From Allobosea sp. AAP35 (GTDB lineage Bacteria; Pseudomonadota; Alphaproteobacteria; Rhizobiales; Beijerinckiaceae): DNA of 57,336 bases. The DNA is taken from the NCBI RefSeq assembly GCF_001295925.1, contig NZ_LJHQ01000065.1:1-57336 (forward strand), given 5' to 3'. The notes under the pieces were generated by a model that was not told the DNA's origin, did no database searches, and was given only the letters and a program-made list of their open reading frames with translations. The stretch's first letter is position 1, and each line of letters begins with the position of its first letter. Positions 36,852-47,118 of this stretch are shown here, one piece after another. A program made the position numbers and the translations under genes.

Positions 36852-38024
36852 ATGCTCGCCAACGCGCCGCGCCCCTTCAATTTCGATCTCGGCGAGACCG
36901 CCGACGCGATCCGCGACACGGTCCATGCCTTCGCGCAGGAGAAGATCGCCCCGCGCGCCCAGGAGATCGACGCGACGAACCAGTTCCCGCGCGATCTCTG
37001 GCCGCAGATGGGCGCGCTCGGCCTGCACGGCATCACGGTGAAGGAGGAGGATGGCGGCGCGGGGCTTGGCTATCTCGAGCATGTCGTGGCGATCGAAGAG
37101 GTCTCCCGCGCCTCGGCCTCGGTGGGCCTGTCCTACGGGGCCCACTCGAACCTCTGCGTCAACCAGATCGCCCGCAACGGCAGCGCTGCCCAGAAGGCGA
37201 AATACCTGCCCAAGCTGATCTCCGGCGAGCATGTCGGGGCGCTCGCCATGTCGGAGCCATCAGCAGGTTCCGACGTCGTCTCGATGAAGACGAAGGCGAT
37301 CAAGACCGGCGACCGCTACGTCCTGACCGGCAACAAGATGTGGATCACCAACGGGCCGATCGCCGAGACGCTGGTGGTCTACGCCAAGACCGACCCCGAG
37401 GCCGGCTCGAAAGGCATCACCGCCTTCCTCATCGAGAAGGGCATGAAGGGTTTCTCGACCGCCCAGAAGCTCGACAAGCTCGGCATGCGCGGCTCCGACA
37501 CCTGCGAACTGGTGTTCCAGGATTGCGAGGTGCCCGAGGAGAACGTGCTCGGCAGCGTCGGGCGCGGCGTCAATGTGCTGATGTCGGGGCTCGACTATGA
37601 GCGCGTCGTGCTGGCGGCCGGGCCGCTGGGGATCATGCAGGCGGCGCTCGACGTGGTCATGCCCTATGTCCATGAGCGCAAGCAGTTCGGCCAGTCGATC
37701 GGCCAGTTCCAGCTCGTCCAGGGCAAGCTCGCGGACATGTATGTGATGATGAACGCCTGCAAGGCGTATGTGTATGCCGTCGCCAAGGCCTGCGACCGCG
37801 GCGAAACCACGCGCGAGGACGCCGCCGGCGCCATCCTGATCGCCGCCGAGAAGGCAACCCAGATCGCGCTCGACGCCATCCAGCTGCTCGGCGGCAACGG
37901 CTACATCAACGACTACCCCACCGGGCGCCTGCTGCGCGACGCCAAGCTCTACGAGATCGGCGCCGGCACCAGCGAGATCCGCCGCATGCTGATCGGCCGG
38001 GAATTGTTCGAGAAGACGAGGTGA
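36852..38024 (+). CDS. ivd: Isovaleryl-CoA dehydrogenase
   Basis: This FAD enzyme oxidises isovaleryl-CoA to 3-methylcrotonyl-CoA in leucine breakdown, passing electrons to ETF. The 390-aa protein has the acyl-CoA dehydrogenase N-, middle ([15 protein letters not shown]) and C-terminal domains. The catalytic Glu is in the IVD-specific position [14 protein letters not shown], and [22 protein letters not shown] closes the protein. Close matching to mitochondrial IVD makes the assignment firm. GGGAGGTCCACC precedes the ATG. Its product feeds the MccAB enzyme encoded 7-15 kb upstream. Confidence 0.95.
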   Translation: MLANAPRPFNFDLGETADAIRDTVHAFAQEKIAPRAQEIDATNQFPRDLWPQMGALGLHGITVKEEDGGAGLGYLEHVVAIEEVSRASASVGLSYGAHSNLCVNQIARNGSAAQKAKYLPKLISGEHVGALAMSEPSAGSDVVSMKTKAIKTGDRYVLTGNKMWITNGPIAETLVVYAKTDPEAGSKGITAFLIEKGMKGFSTAQKLDKLGMRGSDTCELVFQDCEVPEENVLGSVGRGVNVLMSGLDYERVVLAAGPLGIMQAALDVVMPYVHERKQFGQSIGQFQLVQGKLADMYVMMNACKAYVYAVAKACDRGETTREDAAGAILIAAEKATQIALDAIQLLGGNGYINDYPTGRLLRDAKLYEIGAGTSEIRRMLIGRELFEKTR

Positions 38025-38098
38025 ATTTCAAGATGGACAAGCGTACTATTTTGGAACGCTTGATTGTAATTCGAATCACATCGTGACGCGAGGTGTCT

Positions 38099-39775
38099 AT
38101 GGAAGCCCGGAACAGGCCGCTCAAAGAATGGTTTCCGCGCATCTCTCTCGGCCAGATCAAACTTCCACGATTTCAGCGTCACGAGTCGTGGGGCACTAAA
38201 CAAGTCGAGGGCCTATTACAAAGCGTCGTTAGTCAGCTTCCTGCGGGATCGGTTCTCACGCTCGAGGTCGCGGGTCCGGAGCCTTTCGTTTCACGGTACC
38301 TACCAAATGTCGAAGTGCCGAACCCGGAGCGCGTTACTGAACACCTATTGGACGGCCAACAACGATTAACAGCCTTGTGGAAATCGCTGACAGACCAATA
38401 TGATGATAGGTTTTATTTTGTAAATCTCGAACCGGACTCAGATATAGATTCCGATTTTACAATAACGGGAACCAATAAATACCTTAAAGGCGGCCAAATA
38501 TATCCTCAGTGGATACACGACCCACTAGCGATCTGGTCGCGGAAACTGATTCCTGTAAATCTACTGGCTCCAACCAGCGACTCCGAGACACGAGCCCGGA
38601 CATGGGCCAAAGAAGCGAGCAACAGTAGCGCTGAAATACAAATCGAATTAATGGACAAAATTAATACTCTTCGTAATCTTTTTGCGAATTTCAATATACC
38701 ATTCCTGTCGCTACCTAGCACAACAAAGCCGGCGGTAGCACTAGATGTCTTTATAAGATTAAACACATCTGGAACACCTCTTGCTCCATTTGATATTGTT
38801 GTTGCTCAAGCTGAAGCCGCCACGGGTGAATCGCTTCATAACAGAATTGCGCAACTAAAGAGCGCAGTTCCAGAATTGGAAAAATACTCGAATATCGAAG
38901 AAGCAATTTTGTCTATCGCTGCGCTTTTTCTCGACAAACCGCCTGTCCGCCGGACCTTTTTAGAGCCAGAGTTTGCTGCTAAGCTAATAACTAATTTCTC
39001 GGACTTACAGCGCGGAATACAACGCGCTATTGCAATATTAGAAGAAGAGCGAATTTATTCAGAAAAAACGCTCCCCACAGAAATAGCGTTTCACGTTGTT
39101 GCAGCAATATGGGCTAAGCATCCAGTGAAATTAGACAACGAAGGAAATCTACGGATAATCAGCAAGGAGTATCTGTGGAAAGGATTCTTGACGAACCGAT
39201 ATGAAAAAACAGGATCGACGAGAGCCCTTGCTGATCTAAAGCAGATAACACAATATTTTTCTGATAATGATAAATCCAAGGTCGAAATTTTTGACGAGAG
39301 ATTCTACCCGCTCCCCGACGAATCGACACTAATATTGGCCGGATGGCCGGCGCGTAGCGATAGGCTAGCCCGTGCCATACTGGCTCTTTCGCTTCGGACT
39401 GGGGCCTATGATTTTGCTGATGGGAGTGAGATTTCACTTCGGAATCACGAATCAAGAGAGCTTCACCATCTGTTCCCAAAAAACTTCATCTCGGATCAAC
39501 CGGCCTCTTTGATAAATAGAGCACTGAATTGCGCATATATTTCACAGCCTACCAATCGCACAATATCCGATAAGGGTCCTCAGCTATATCTCTATGATCG
39601 AGTTGAAGCATCGACACTCGGAGAGACCGAGGTGAAGAAACGAGTTGAGTCCCACCTTATCCCATACAGTGAATTCATGGGAAAAGATTATGGATCATTC
39701 TTGACCAGTCGAAGTGAAATAATCAGCTCGTCCATCGCAACGCTGTTTAAAGCTTTCGAGGGGAAAGTGGGATAG
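38099..39775 (+). CDS. DUF262-DUF1524 protein, putative type IV (GmrSD/BrxU/SspE-like) nuclease
   Basis: The 558-aa protein joins an N-terminal DUF262 domain (IKLPRFQRHESW, residues 20-31; LLDGQQRLTALW, 83-94) to a C-terminal DUF1524 HNH-like nuclease region (ELHHLFPKNF with His456/457; NCAYISQPTNR with Asn477 and Asn486). In GmrSD, BrxU and SspE, DUF262 binds NTP through the DGQQR motif and DUF1524 cuts DNA, often guided by base or backbone modification. Composition is much more AT-rich than neighbours, with codons such as AAT, ATA and TTA rare elsewhere in the window, indicating transfer. GAGG lies six bases before the ATG; GTG two codons earlier is possible. No ssp, dnd or brx partner is present, so it would act alone. 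Confidence 0.88.
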   Translation: MEARNRPLKEWFPRISLGQIKLPRFQRHESWGTKQVEGLLQSVVSQLPAGSVLTLEVAGPEPFVSRYLPNVEVPNPERVTEHLLDGQQRLTALWKSLTDQYDDRFYFVNLEPDSDIDSDFTITGTNKYLKGGQIYPQWIHDPLAIWSRKLIPVNLLAPTSDSETRARTWAKEASNSSAEIQIELMDKINTLRNLFANFNIPFLSLPSTTKPAVALDVFIRLNTSGTPLAPFDIVVAQAEAATGESLHNRIAQLKSAVPELEKYSNIEEAILSIAALFLDKPPVRRTFLEPEFAAKLITNFSDLQRGIQRAIAILEEERIYSEKTLPTEIAFHVVAAIWAKHPVKLDNEGNLRIISKEYLWKGFLTNRYEKTGSTRALADLKQITQYFSDNDKSKVEIFDERFYPLPDESTLILAGWPARSDRLARAILALSLRTGAYDFADGSEISLRNHESRELHHLFPKNFISDQPASLINRALNCAYISQPTNRTISDKGPQLYLYDRVEASTLGETEVKKRVESHLIPYSEFMGKDYGSFLTSRSEIISSSIATLFKAFEGKVG

Positions 39776-39780
39776 CCTAA

Positions 39781-40296
39781 ATGCCCCTCTACTTCGCCTA
39801 CGGCCTCAACATGGACCCCGCCGGCATGGCGCAGCGCTGCCCGCGCTCGAAACCGCTCGGGCTGGCCCGCCTGCCGCGCCACCGTTTCATCATTACCCGC
39901 GACGGCTATGCCTCGGTCATCCGCGACCCGCGCGAGGAGGTCCATGGCGTGCTCTGGGATTGCGCGCTGGCCGACATCCGCAGCCTCGACAAGTTCGAGG
40001 AGCTGGCCAGCGGGCTCTACGTCAAGATCAGCCAGCCGGTGATCTTAGCCGGCGGCGCCAAGCGCTCACTGGTCTATATCGGCCGCTCCGGCGAGGTCGG
40101 CCGGCCCAAGCCCGGCTATATGGAAACCGTCATCGCCAGCGCCAAACACTGGGCCCTGCCAGAGAGTTATGTAGCCGGCTTGAATCGCTTTCTGAAGCAT
40201 CCGACTCTGGATGTGAAGGCGTTGATTCCTCGTGCCACCGATCTGCCGCCGGGACCGGTCAAGGGCGTGCGACCTCGCGCGCTGGCGCCGAAGTGA
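39781..40296 (+). CDS. Gamma-glutamylcyclotransferase-like protein
   Basis: The 171-aa protein has the GGCT/AIG2 fold signature YFAYGLNMDPAGM, where family members have YGSN, followed by GVLWDC and the candidate catalytic Glu in LDKFEELASGLYVK. It may act on gamma-glutamyl substrates, but the altered loop makes the reaction uncertain. Its ATG lies five bases past the DUF262-gene stop with only a weak ribosome site, so translation may depend on the upstream gene. Composition is ordinary for the genome except for a slightly AT-richer 3' end. Confidence 0.75.
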   Translation: MPLYFAYGLNMDPAGMAQRCPRSKPLGLARLPRHRFIITRDGYASVIRDPREEVHGVLWDCALADIRSLDKFEELASGLYVKISQPVILAGGAKRSLVYIGRSGEVGRPKPGYMETVIASAKHWALPESYVAGLNRFLKHPTLDVKALIPRATDLPPGPVKGVRPRALAPK

Positions 40297-40303
40297 GCGG
40301 CCG

Positions 40304-40486
40304 TCATTTCCACAACAGCGCCGCGAGGCGGATCGCGATCACCAGCGCAAAGCCCAGGATGATCGTGCCGACGATGCGGTGACGCTTCGCCCGGTCGGGG
40401 AATTGCCGGTTGAACAGCCGGACCAGCGGCTTGCGGAACAGAAAGGCGACGACCAGCAGGACGACGACGACGTTGACGGGGCTCAC
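40304..40486 (-). CDS. 60-aa single-pass membrane protein coupled to a rhodanese gene
   Basis: The product starts GTG and reads MSPVNVVVVLLVVAFLFRKPLVRLFNRQFPD, then a second hydrophobic stretch IVGTIILGFALVIAIRLAALLW. It has two probable membrane helices joined by a basic loop. The GTG overlaps the rhodanese stop as GTGA, strong evidence for real, coupled translation. It is easy to miss because it lies in a longer open frame. Function unknown. Confidence 0.7.
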   Translation of the reverse strand: MSPVNVVVVLLVVAFLFRKPLVRLFNRQFPDRAKRHRIVGTIILGFALVIAIRLAALLWK

Positions 40487-40911
40487 GCGGTGCCTTTCGA
40501 CGCCGTGTCGCTCGGCTCGGCTGCGTCGAACGGCGCACCGGCCTTCTTCCAGGCGCCAAAGCCGCCGGCCAAGTGCGCCACGGGCTTCAAGCCCATCGCC
40601 TGCGCCGTCTGCGCCGCCAGCGCCGAGCGCCAGCCGCCCGCGCAGAAGAACACGAACTGCTTGTCCTCCTGGAACACCGGCTTGGCATAGGGGCTCTCGG
40701 GATCGATCCAGAATTCCAGCATGCCGCGCGGGCAATGGAAGGCCTCGGGCATCCGCCCTTCCCGCTCCAATTCGCGCGGATCGCGCAGATCGACGAAGAC
40801 GACGTCGTCGCGACCCAGCAGCGCCCGGGCGTCCGCCACGCTCAGCGTCGTCACCACCGCCTCCGCTTCCGCCAGCAGCGCCTTGTAGCCCTTGGTGATA
40901 GTCTGCGGCAT
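40483..40911 (-). CDS. Rhodanese-like sulfurtransferase
   Basis: This 142-aa single-domain protein has the rhodanese fold, with VVFVDLRDPREL and the active-site loop FFCAGGWRSA holding Cys90. It could carry persulfide sulfur to an acceptor; the physiological partner is unknown. It is followed by the overlapping 60-aa membrane-protein gene. Confidence 0.9.
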   Translation of the reverse strand: MPQTITKGYKALLAEAEAVVTTLSVADARALLGRDDVVFVDLRDPRELEREGRMPEAFHCPRGMLEFWIDPESPYAKPVFQEDKQFVFFCAGGWRSALAAQTAQAMGLKPVAHLAGGFGAWKKAGAPFDAAEPSDTASKGTA

Positions 40912-41021
40912 CGCGGTCTTCCCTTCGAAACGGACGGCACCGTGGCCAGAGTCCGGCCCTGCGTCAATCGCGCCTTGCGGCTGGCAGCCCCGCGCAGCAC
41001 TGTGCCCGCCGGAGGCAGGGC

Positions 41022-41732
41022 ATGATCGGATTCGGAACTCTCGACATCATCGGCATGGTGTTCTTCGCCGCCGCCTGGATCGGCTACCATTTCGCCGTCG
41101 AGATGGGGCCGCATGCCGGCAAGAGCCTGAACATGCGGATGAATCTGCGTCGGGCCCGCTGGATTCGCGAGGCGATGTGTCGCGATAACCGCATCGTCGA
41201 CACGCAGATCATGAACGGCCTGCAGAACGGCACGGCGTTCTTCGCCTCGACCTCGCTGATCGCGATTGGCGGCACGCTGACGCTGCTGCAATCGACCGAC
41301 CGCGTCGTGGCGCTGTTCTCTGATCTGCCCTTCGGCAACGTGCCGACCCGCGCTGCCTGGGAGATGAAGGTGATCGGCCTGGCGCTGATCTTCGGCTACG
41401 CCTTCTTCAAATTCGCCTGGAGCTACCGGCTGTTCAACTACTGCGTGATCCTGCTCGGCTCGCTGCCCCCAGCCAAGAACCACGAGCCGGAGGATGCGCA
41501 ACGCGCGGTCCATGAGGCGACCGAAATGAACGTCGCAGGCGGCAGGCATTTCAACCGCGGCCAGCGCGCCTTCTTCTTTGCGCTCGCCTATATGGGCTGG
41601 TTCCTCGGGCCGACCACCTTCATCCTGTTCACCGGAGCTGTGCTGGTGGCGATGTACCGACGACAATTCGCCTCGGACGCCGCCCGCGTCTTCCGCTATC
41701 CCGACACGACGCAGGCAACGCCCGAACCATGA
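41022..41732 (+). CDS. DUF599 family membrane protein
   Basis: The 236-aa protein has four predicted membrane helices and DUF599 features: an N-terminal LDIIGMVFFAAAWIGYHFAVE, a WIREAMCRDNRIVDTQIMNGLQNGTAFFASTSLIAIGG block and AWEMKVIGLALIFGYAFFKFAWSYRLFNYC. Function unknown. It overlaps the DUF3253 gene by four bases (ATGA). Confidence 0.85.
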   Translation: MIGFGTLDIIGMVFFAAAWIGYHFAVEMGPHAGKSLNMRMNLRRARWIREAMCRDNRIVDTQIMNGLQNGTAFFASTSLIAIGGTLTLLQSTDRVVALFSDLPFGNVPTRAAWEMKVIGLALIFGYAFFKFAWSYRLFNYCVILLGSLPPAKNHEPEDAQRAVHEATEMNVAGGRHFNRGQRAFFFALAYMGWFLGPTTFILFTGAVLVAMYRRQFASDAARVFRYPDTTQATPEP

Positions 41733-41998
41733 CGACGCCAGACGAGACCGAATTGGAAGCGACGATCCTGGGGCTGACGGCGCAACGCGGGGAAGGCAAG
41801 ACCATCTGCCCCTCGGAAGCCGCCCGCGCGCTCGGCGGCGACCATCCCGACGGCTGGGGTCCGCTGATGCAGCCGATCCGCCGTGTCGCGGTGCGCCTGA
41901 TGAAGGAGGGCAAGCTGGTCATCACCCGCAAGGGCAGGCCCGTCGATCCGGATGATTTCCGGGGAGTCTATCGGTTGAGGATGCCGGGGGGCGAATAG
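41729..41998 (+). CDS. DUF3253 family small protein
   Basis: The 89-aa protein fits DUF3253: a winged-helix-like fold with KTICPSEAARALGGDHPDGWGPLMQPIRRVAVRLMKEGKLVITRKGRPVDP. The helix-turn-wing pattern suggests DNA binding, but the family has no known function. Its start overlaps the DUF599 stop, so the pair is coupled. Confidence 0.85.
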   Translation: MTTPDETELEATILGLTAQRGEGKTICPSEAARALGGDHPDGWGPLMQPIRRVAVRLMKEGKLVITRKGRPVDPDDFRGVYRLRMPGGE

Positions 41999-42038
41999 CG
42001 AATGGCGAGGAAGCTCTCCGTCCATTCGCCATTCGCCC

Positions 42039-42827
42039 CTACGGCCCGGGAAACAGCGCATCCGTATAGCCCGCCAGCCAATAGGCGAGCAGACCGACCC
42101 ATTCCTTGAAGCCGTCATCGGCGATCGTGAGGCCACGCGCTGCGCGCATGTAGGGCCGGACGAAATCCTTGGAATCGCCCTCGGACAGGAAATCGACCGG
42201 GAAGGCCTCGACCGTGAAGCCGGCCCTGCGGAAGACACCCATGGAACGCGGCATGTGCCAGGCCGAGGTGACCAGAAGCCAGCGCTCCCCGGGCTTCGGA
42301 TCGACCAGTCTGCGTGTAAAGACGGCGTTCTCCAGCGTATTGCGCGATTTGTCCTCGAACAGGAGCCGTTCCTGCGGAAGCCCGAGCCCGGTGAACAGGA
42401 GCCGCGCCCCGTCGGCCTCGGTCGTCGTCACCGGCGAGATCAGATGGCCCGCCCCGCCGGTGAAGACCAGCCTGGCCTGCGGATGCAATCTGGCGAGTTC
42501 GACCCCCTTGGTGATCCGCGCCCCCGCCGAAAGCAGCACGACATCCTCCCGAGCGATGCCGATCGGCCCTCCCAGAACGATGATGCCGGCCACCGGGCCC
42601 TTGGCTGCATCCTGCTGCGGAAACCGGTCTTCCAGCGGCCGCACCACGAGGCGCGGCAACGGGCTGAAGGCCATCAGCACCAGCGCCAGCAGCGCCGCAG
42701 CGCCGAGCCAGCGCGCCGGGCGGGCCAGCCGCGTGAAGGACAAGATCGCAGCCAGGCCCGCCAGCAGGATCGCCAGGTTCACCGGCGAGAGCACGAACCA
42801 GACCAGCTTGGAGAGCACGAAGAACAT
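42039..42827 (-). CDS. YdcF/DUF218 family membrane protein
   Basis: This 262-aa protein has two N-terminal membrane helices followed by a DUF218 domain (GIIVLGG, LVFTGGAGH, EDKSRNTLENA, LLVTSAWHMPRSMGVFRRAG). ElyC and SanA relatives affect envelope synthesis. The conserved Ser/Asn/His positions are present. It converges on the DUF3253 gene. Confidence 0.85.
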   Translation of the reverse strand: MFFVLSKLVWFVLSPVNLAILLAGLAAILSFTRLARPARWLGAAALLALVLMAFSPLPRLVVRPLEDRFPQQDAAKGPVAGIIVLGGPIGIAREDVVLLSAGARITKGVELARLHPQARLVFTGGAGHLISPVTTTEADGARLLFTGLGLPQERLLFEDKSRNTLENAVFTRRLVDPKPGERWLLVTSAWHMPRSMGVFRRAGFTVEAFPVDFLSEGDSKDFVRPYMRAARGLTIADDGFKEWVGLLAYWLAGYTDALFPGP

Positions 42828-42896
42828 GGGCAGCTTTCTGCGGCAGCGGCGAGCGACCGCTTCTAGCCTGCGAAAGCTGACAGCCTGCTAACAGGA

Positions 42897-43421
42897 TCAG
42901 CGAATGATCTGCGGCGGTTGCGACGGACGCCGCGTCGGGGCCTGCCGCATCGTAGTGCGTTCCAGCTCCAGGGTACGTGACGCGACCTCGCGCAGTTCGC
43001 AGCCCGCCTGCCGGCCGAGTTGCAGACCCTCGCGCTGTGTCGAGCCGTAGAAGGCGCATTTCTGGGCGATGAACCCCTCCCAGGACAGCTGCAGCGCCAC
43101 CAGCCGGCTGCGCTGGCCGGCATCGAGGGCCCGGCCGCTCTGCTGGACCGCCTGAATCAGGCGCTCGCGCCAGACCGCCTCTTCGCGACGCGCACAACCG
43201 ACCTCCGCACCGCGACGATCCGTGCTGGCGGCCCCGACGCAGGCGACCGCGATCGAGCCGATGCAGGCTGGAGTTCCGGCCCGGTTGTCGCGCAGGCAGG
43301 CCGACAACTGCGCCCGGTCGGCGGCGAGCGGCACGGGCGCCTGCGCCAGGGCCGCTCCAGGCCCCCATAACGGCAAGGTGACGCCAACCACCGACAGCAG
43401 CGCAAGACGAAATCTGGTCAT
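42897..43421 (-). CDS. Exported LprI-like protein
   Basis: The 174-aa product has a signal peptide ending near ALAQA, then a Cys-containing helical domain (LSACLRDNRAGTPACIGSIAVACV; AQKCAFYGSTQREGLQLGRQAGCELREVASRTLEL). The C-terminal part resembles the LprI/DUF1311 domain of lysozyme-inhibitor-like proteins, with its paired cysteines. Function is inferred weakly. Start could also be three codons upstream. It sits beside a GST gene on the same strand. Confidence 0.7.
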   Translation of the reverse strand: MTRFRLALLSVVGVTLPLWGPGAALAQAPVPLAADRAQLSACLRDNRAGTPACIGSIAVACVGAASTDRRGAEVGCARREEAVWRERLIQAVQQSGRALDAGQRSRLVALQLSWEGFIAQKCAFYGSTQREGLQLGRQAGCELREVASRTLELERTTMRQAPTRRPSQPPQIIR

Positions 43422-43473
43422 GGCGGGCATCTTGGCACCGATCGCGCGCCGATCAAGGCAGCTCGCGATCATG

Positions 43474-44094
43474 TCAGGTGACAGGCAGGACAAGCGCGGG
43501 CTGCGCCGCAGGCCGCGCGAAAATCGCCTCGTACCAGCGCTCGACATGCGGCCGTGCGACGCGCTCGACCGGCATGTTGAGCCAGCGATGCGCCCCGCAA
43601 CCGACCGCAATGTCAGCCATGCCGAAACGCTCTCCCGCCAGAAAGCCGCGGTTGGAAAGGTGCTGGTCGAGGATCTCCATCAGCTGCTCGGCTTTGGCGA
43701 CGCTGGCTTCGATCTTCGCCGGATCGGCATGTTCGGGCACCTTGCGGACAAGGCCCCACAGCAGCGGCATCAGCGCCGGCTGCAACGCGGACTGCATCCA
43801 GTCCATCCAGCGGTCGGCATCGGCGCGGCGCGCCGGATCCTCCTCCCAGATCCAGCCCGCGCCATAGCGCGCCGCAAGATAGCGCACGATGCTGTTGGAC
43901 TCCCAGATGCAGACCTCGCCATCCTCCAGAACCGGAATCTGGGCATTGGGGTTCTTGGCCAGGAACACCGGCTCGCGCAGCCCCCCGAAAGCGCCGCCGC
44001 AATCGATGCGCTCGAAGCTCTGGCCGACCTCGCCGGCGGCCCATACCACCTTCTGGACATTGATGGAGCTGATGCGCCCCCAGATCGTCAGCAT
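43474..44094 (-). CDS. Glutathione S-transferase family protein
   Basis: The 206-aa protein has the thioredoxin-like N-terminal GST domain (NPNAQIPVLEDGEVCIWESNSIVRYLAARYG) and an all-helical C-terminal domain (FLAGERFGMADIAVGCGAHRW). The Ser in GRISSINVQKV is the probable catalytic residue. Substrate unknown. Confidence 0.88.
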   Translation of the reverse strand: MLTIWGRISSINVQKVVWAAGEVGQSFERIDCGGAFGGLREPVFLAKNPNAQIPVLEDGEVCIWESNSIVRYLAARYGAGWIWEEDPARRADADRWMDWMQSALQPALMPLLWGLVRKVPEHADPAKIEASVAKAEQLMEILDQHLSNRGFLAGERFGMADIAVGCGAHRWLNMPVERVARPHVERWYEAIFARPAAQPALVLPVT

Positions 44095-44141
44095 GGTCGA
44101 TGGTCTCCGTTGCGGCCCTTGGAGGAAGCTTGCCCATAAGC

Positions 44142-44198
44142 CGTCAATCCGGACAAGCCGCGAAGCGGCGTCTTCGCTGCGCTCGCCCGCAATGACGA
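44142..44198. repeat. Shortened family A palindrome
   Basis: This 57-base element keeps the outer arms (GTCAATCCGGACAAGCCGCG and CTCGCCCGCAATGAC) but lacks the central GGAATCC pair seen in the full copies, as if the inner hairpin had been deleted. It lies between the pccA and GST genes. Confidence 0.7.
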
Positions 44199-44236
44199 CA
44201 GGGGCAGCGGACGACGGTGGGTGTCCCGAGCGTTTC

Positions 44237-46237
<2,001 letters not shown>

Positions 46238-46324
46238 GCGTGGCGCCTCCCCGGCCGTCGATAGCCCGGGCATGCCGGGGCCCGCGATCGGACCCCTTTT
46301 CGGCGACATGCCCTGAATTTCCAG

Positions 46325-46360
46325 TTAGAGCATGTCGGATGAAACCGGCTACCGGTTTTT
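46325..46360. repeat. AGAGCAT-type palindromic intergenic element
   Basis: TAGAGCATGTCGGATG is followed by a perfect seven-pair hairpin (AAACCGG-CTA-CCGGTTT) and a T-run on the plus strand. This type of element is frequent between genes in Hyphomicrobiales. It lies between pccA and the hypothetical gene. Confidence 0.5.
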
Positions 46361-46498
46361 CGCACAGCCCCGAATCGCGAAACCCGAACCGATGCGCCTG
46401 GCGGGCGCTCCGATCCGGATCTGGGGTGTAGGGGACGCCGTAGGCGGCGTCCACCGATGCGAAAGTTGGTGATCGAGGGATCGATGCGCGCCGAGCCG

Positions 46499-46936
46499 TC
46501 AGCTCGCGAGCAGCACCCGCTCGGGCCAGAAGCGCGCGGGCTTGGCATGGCCCTTATCGAGTGCGAAGCCGATCAGCGCCTCGTCGCAGCGCTCCGCCTC
46601 GCGCACGATCTCGAAGGCGATGCGACGGGCGGTCGGCGTCGGGCCTTCGCCGGCCGACAACGTCGTTACCAGCCACTGCGCCTTGTCGCGGTCGATGACG
46701 CCGGTCGGCCGGTTCTGCCAGACCGCGAAATCGACGACCAGCGCGACGAGATAGTCGGCGAAGGCCTCGCCATGCGCGGGCACGGCCCGATCGAGCGCCA
46801 CCAGCACATCGATCACGTCGCGCGTCAGAACGCTTTCGTTCAGAATGTCACGCTGGAGAAGACGCACGTCTTCATCATCGATGACCAGACGATCCATCAC
46901 ACGGTCAACGAATTCGCGGAGCTCATGACCAATCAT
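46499..46936 (-). CDS. Hypothetical cytoplasmic protein
   Basis: The 145-aa protein is acidic and helical with no signal peptide or membrane segment (MIGHELREFVDRVMDRLVIDDEDVRLLQRDIL). I recognise no domain. Composition matches the genome and the frame is uninterrupted, so it is probably real. A 22-base inverted repeat lies 94 bases upstream. Possibly co-transcribed with pccA, which begins 261 bases downstream. Confidence 0.65.
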   Translation of the reverse strand: MIGHELREFVDRVMDRLVIDDEDVRLLQRDILNESVLTRDVIDVLVALDRAVPAHGEAFADYLVALVVDFAVWQNRPTGVIDRDKAQWLVTTLSAGEGPTPTARRIAFEIVREAERCDEALIGFALDKGHAKPARFWPERVLLAS

Positions 46937-47029
46937 TGTTCGACCCCTGTCCGGCGTTGTTTTGTGCCGGTACGTTCCTGCTGTGGGAACACCATGGGTC
47001 GAGACCCGCCATCAGGTGGTTAACGCCCA

Positions 47030-47051
47030 AACCTGAACGCGTGTTCAGGTT
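47030..47051. promoter_or_regulatory. Near-perfect operator-like inverted repeat
   Basis: Arms AACCTGAAC and GTTCAGGTT, nine bases each, enclose GCGT. It lies in the 288-base gap 46937-47225, about 94 bases before the hypothetical gene start and without a following T-run, which favours a protein-binding site over a terminator. Confidence 0.5.
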
Positions 47052-47118
47052 AAACGGCCCTGAGCGGACGTGGTTGCGAGGATGTTACTCTGAAGGACAG
47101 CGACCTGCTGCGTCGGAG

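Noticed and set aside
39760..39787. GAGGGG/CCCCTC pair at the right edge of the AT-rich island as an attachment site
   Set aside because: The arms are inverted, six bases long, and have no counterpart at the left edge, so they do not support site-specific integration.
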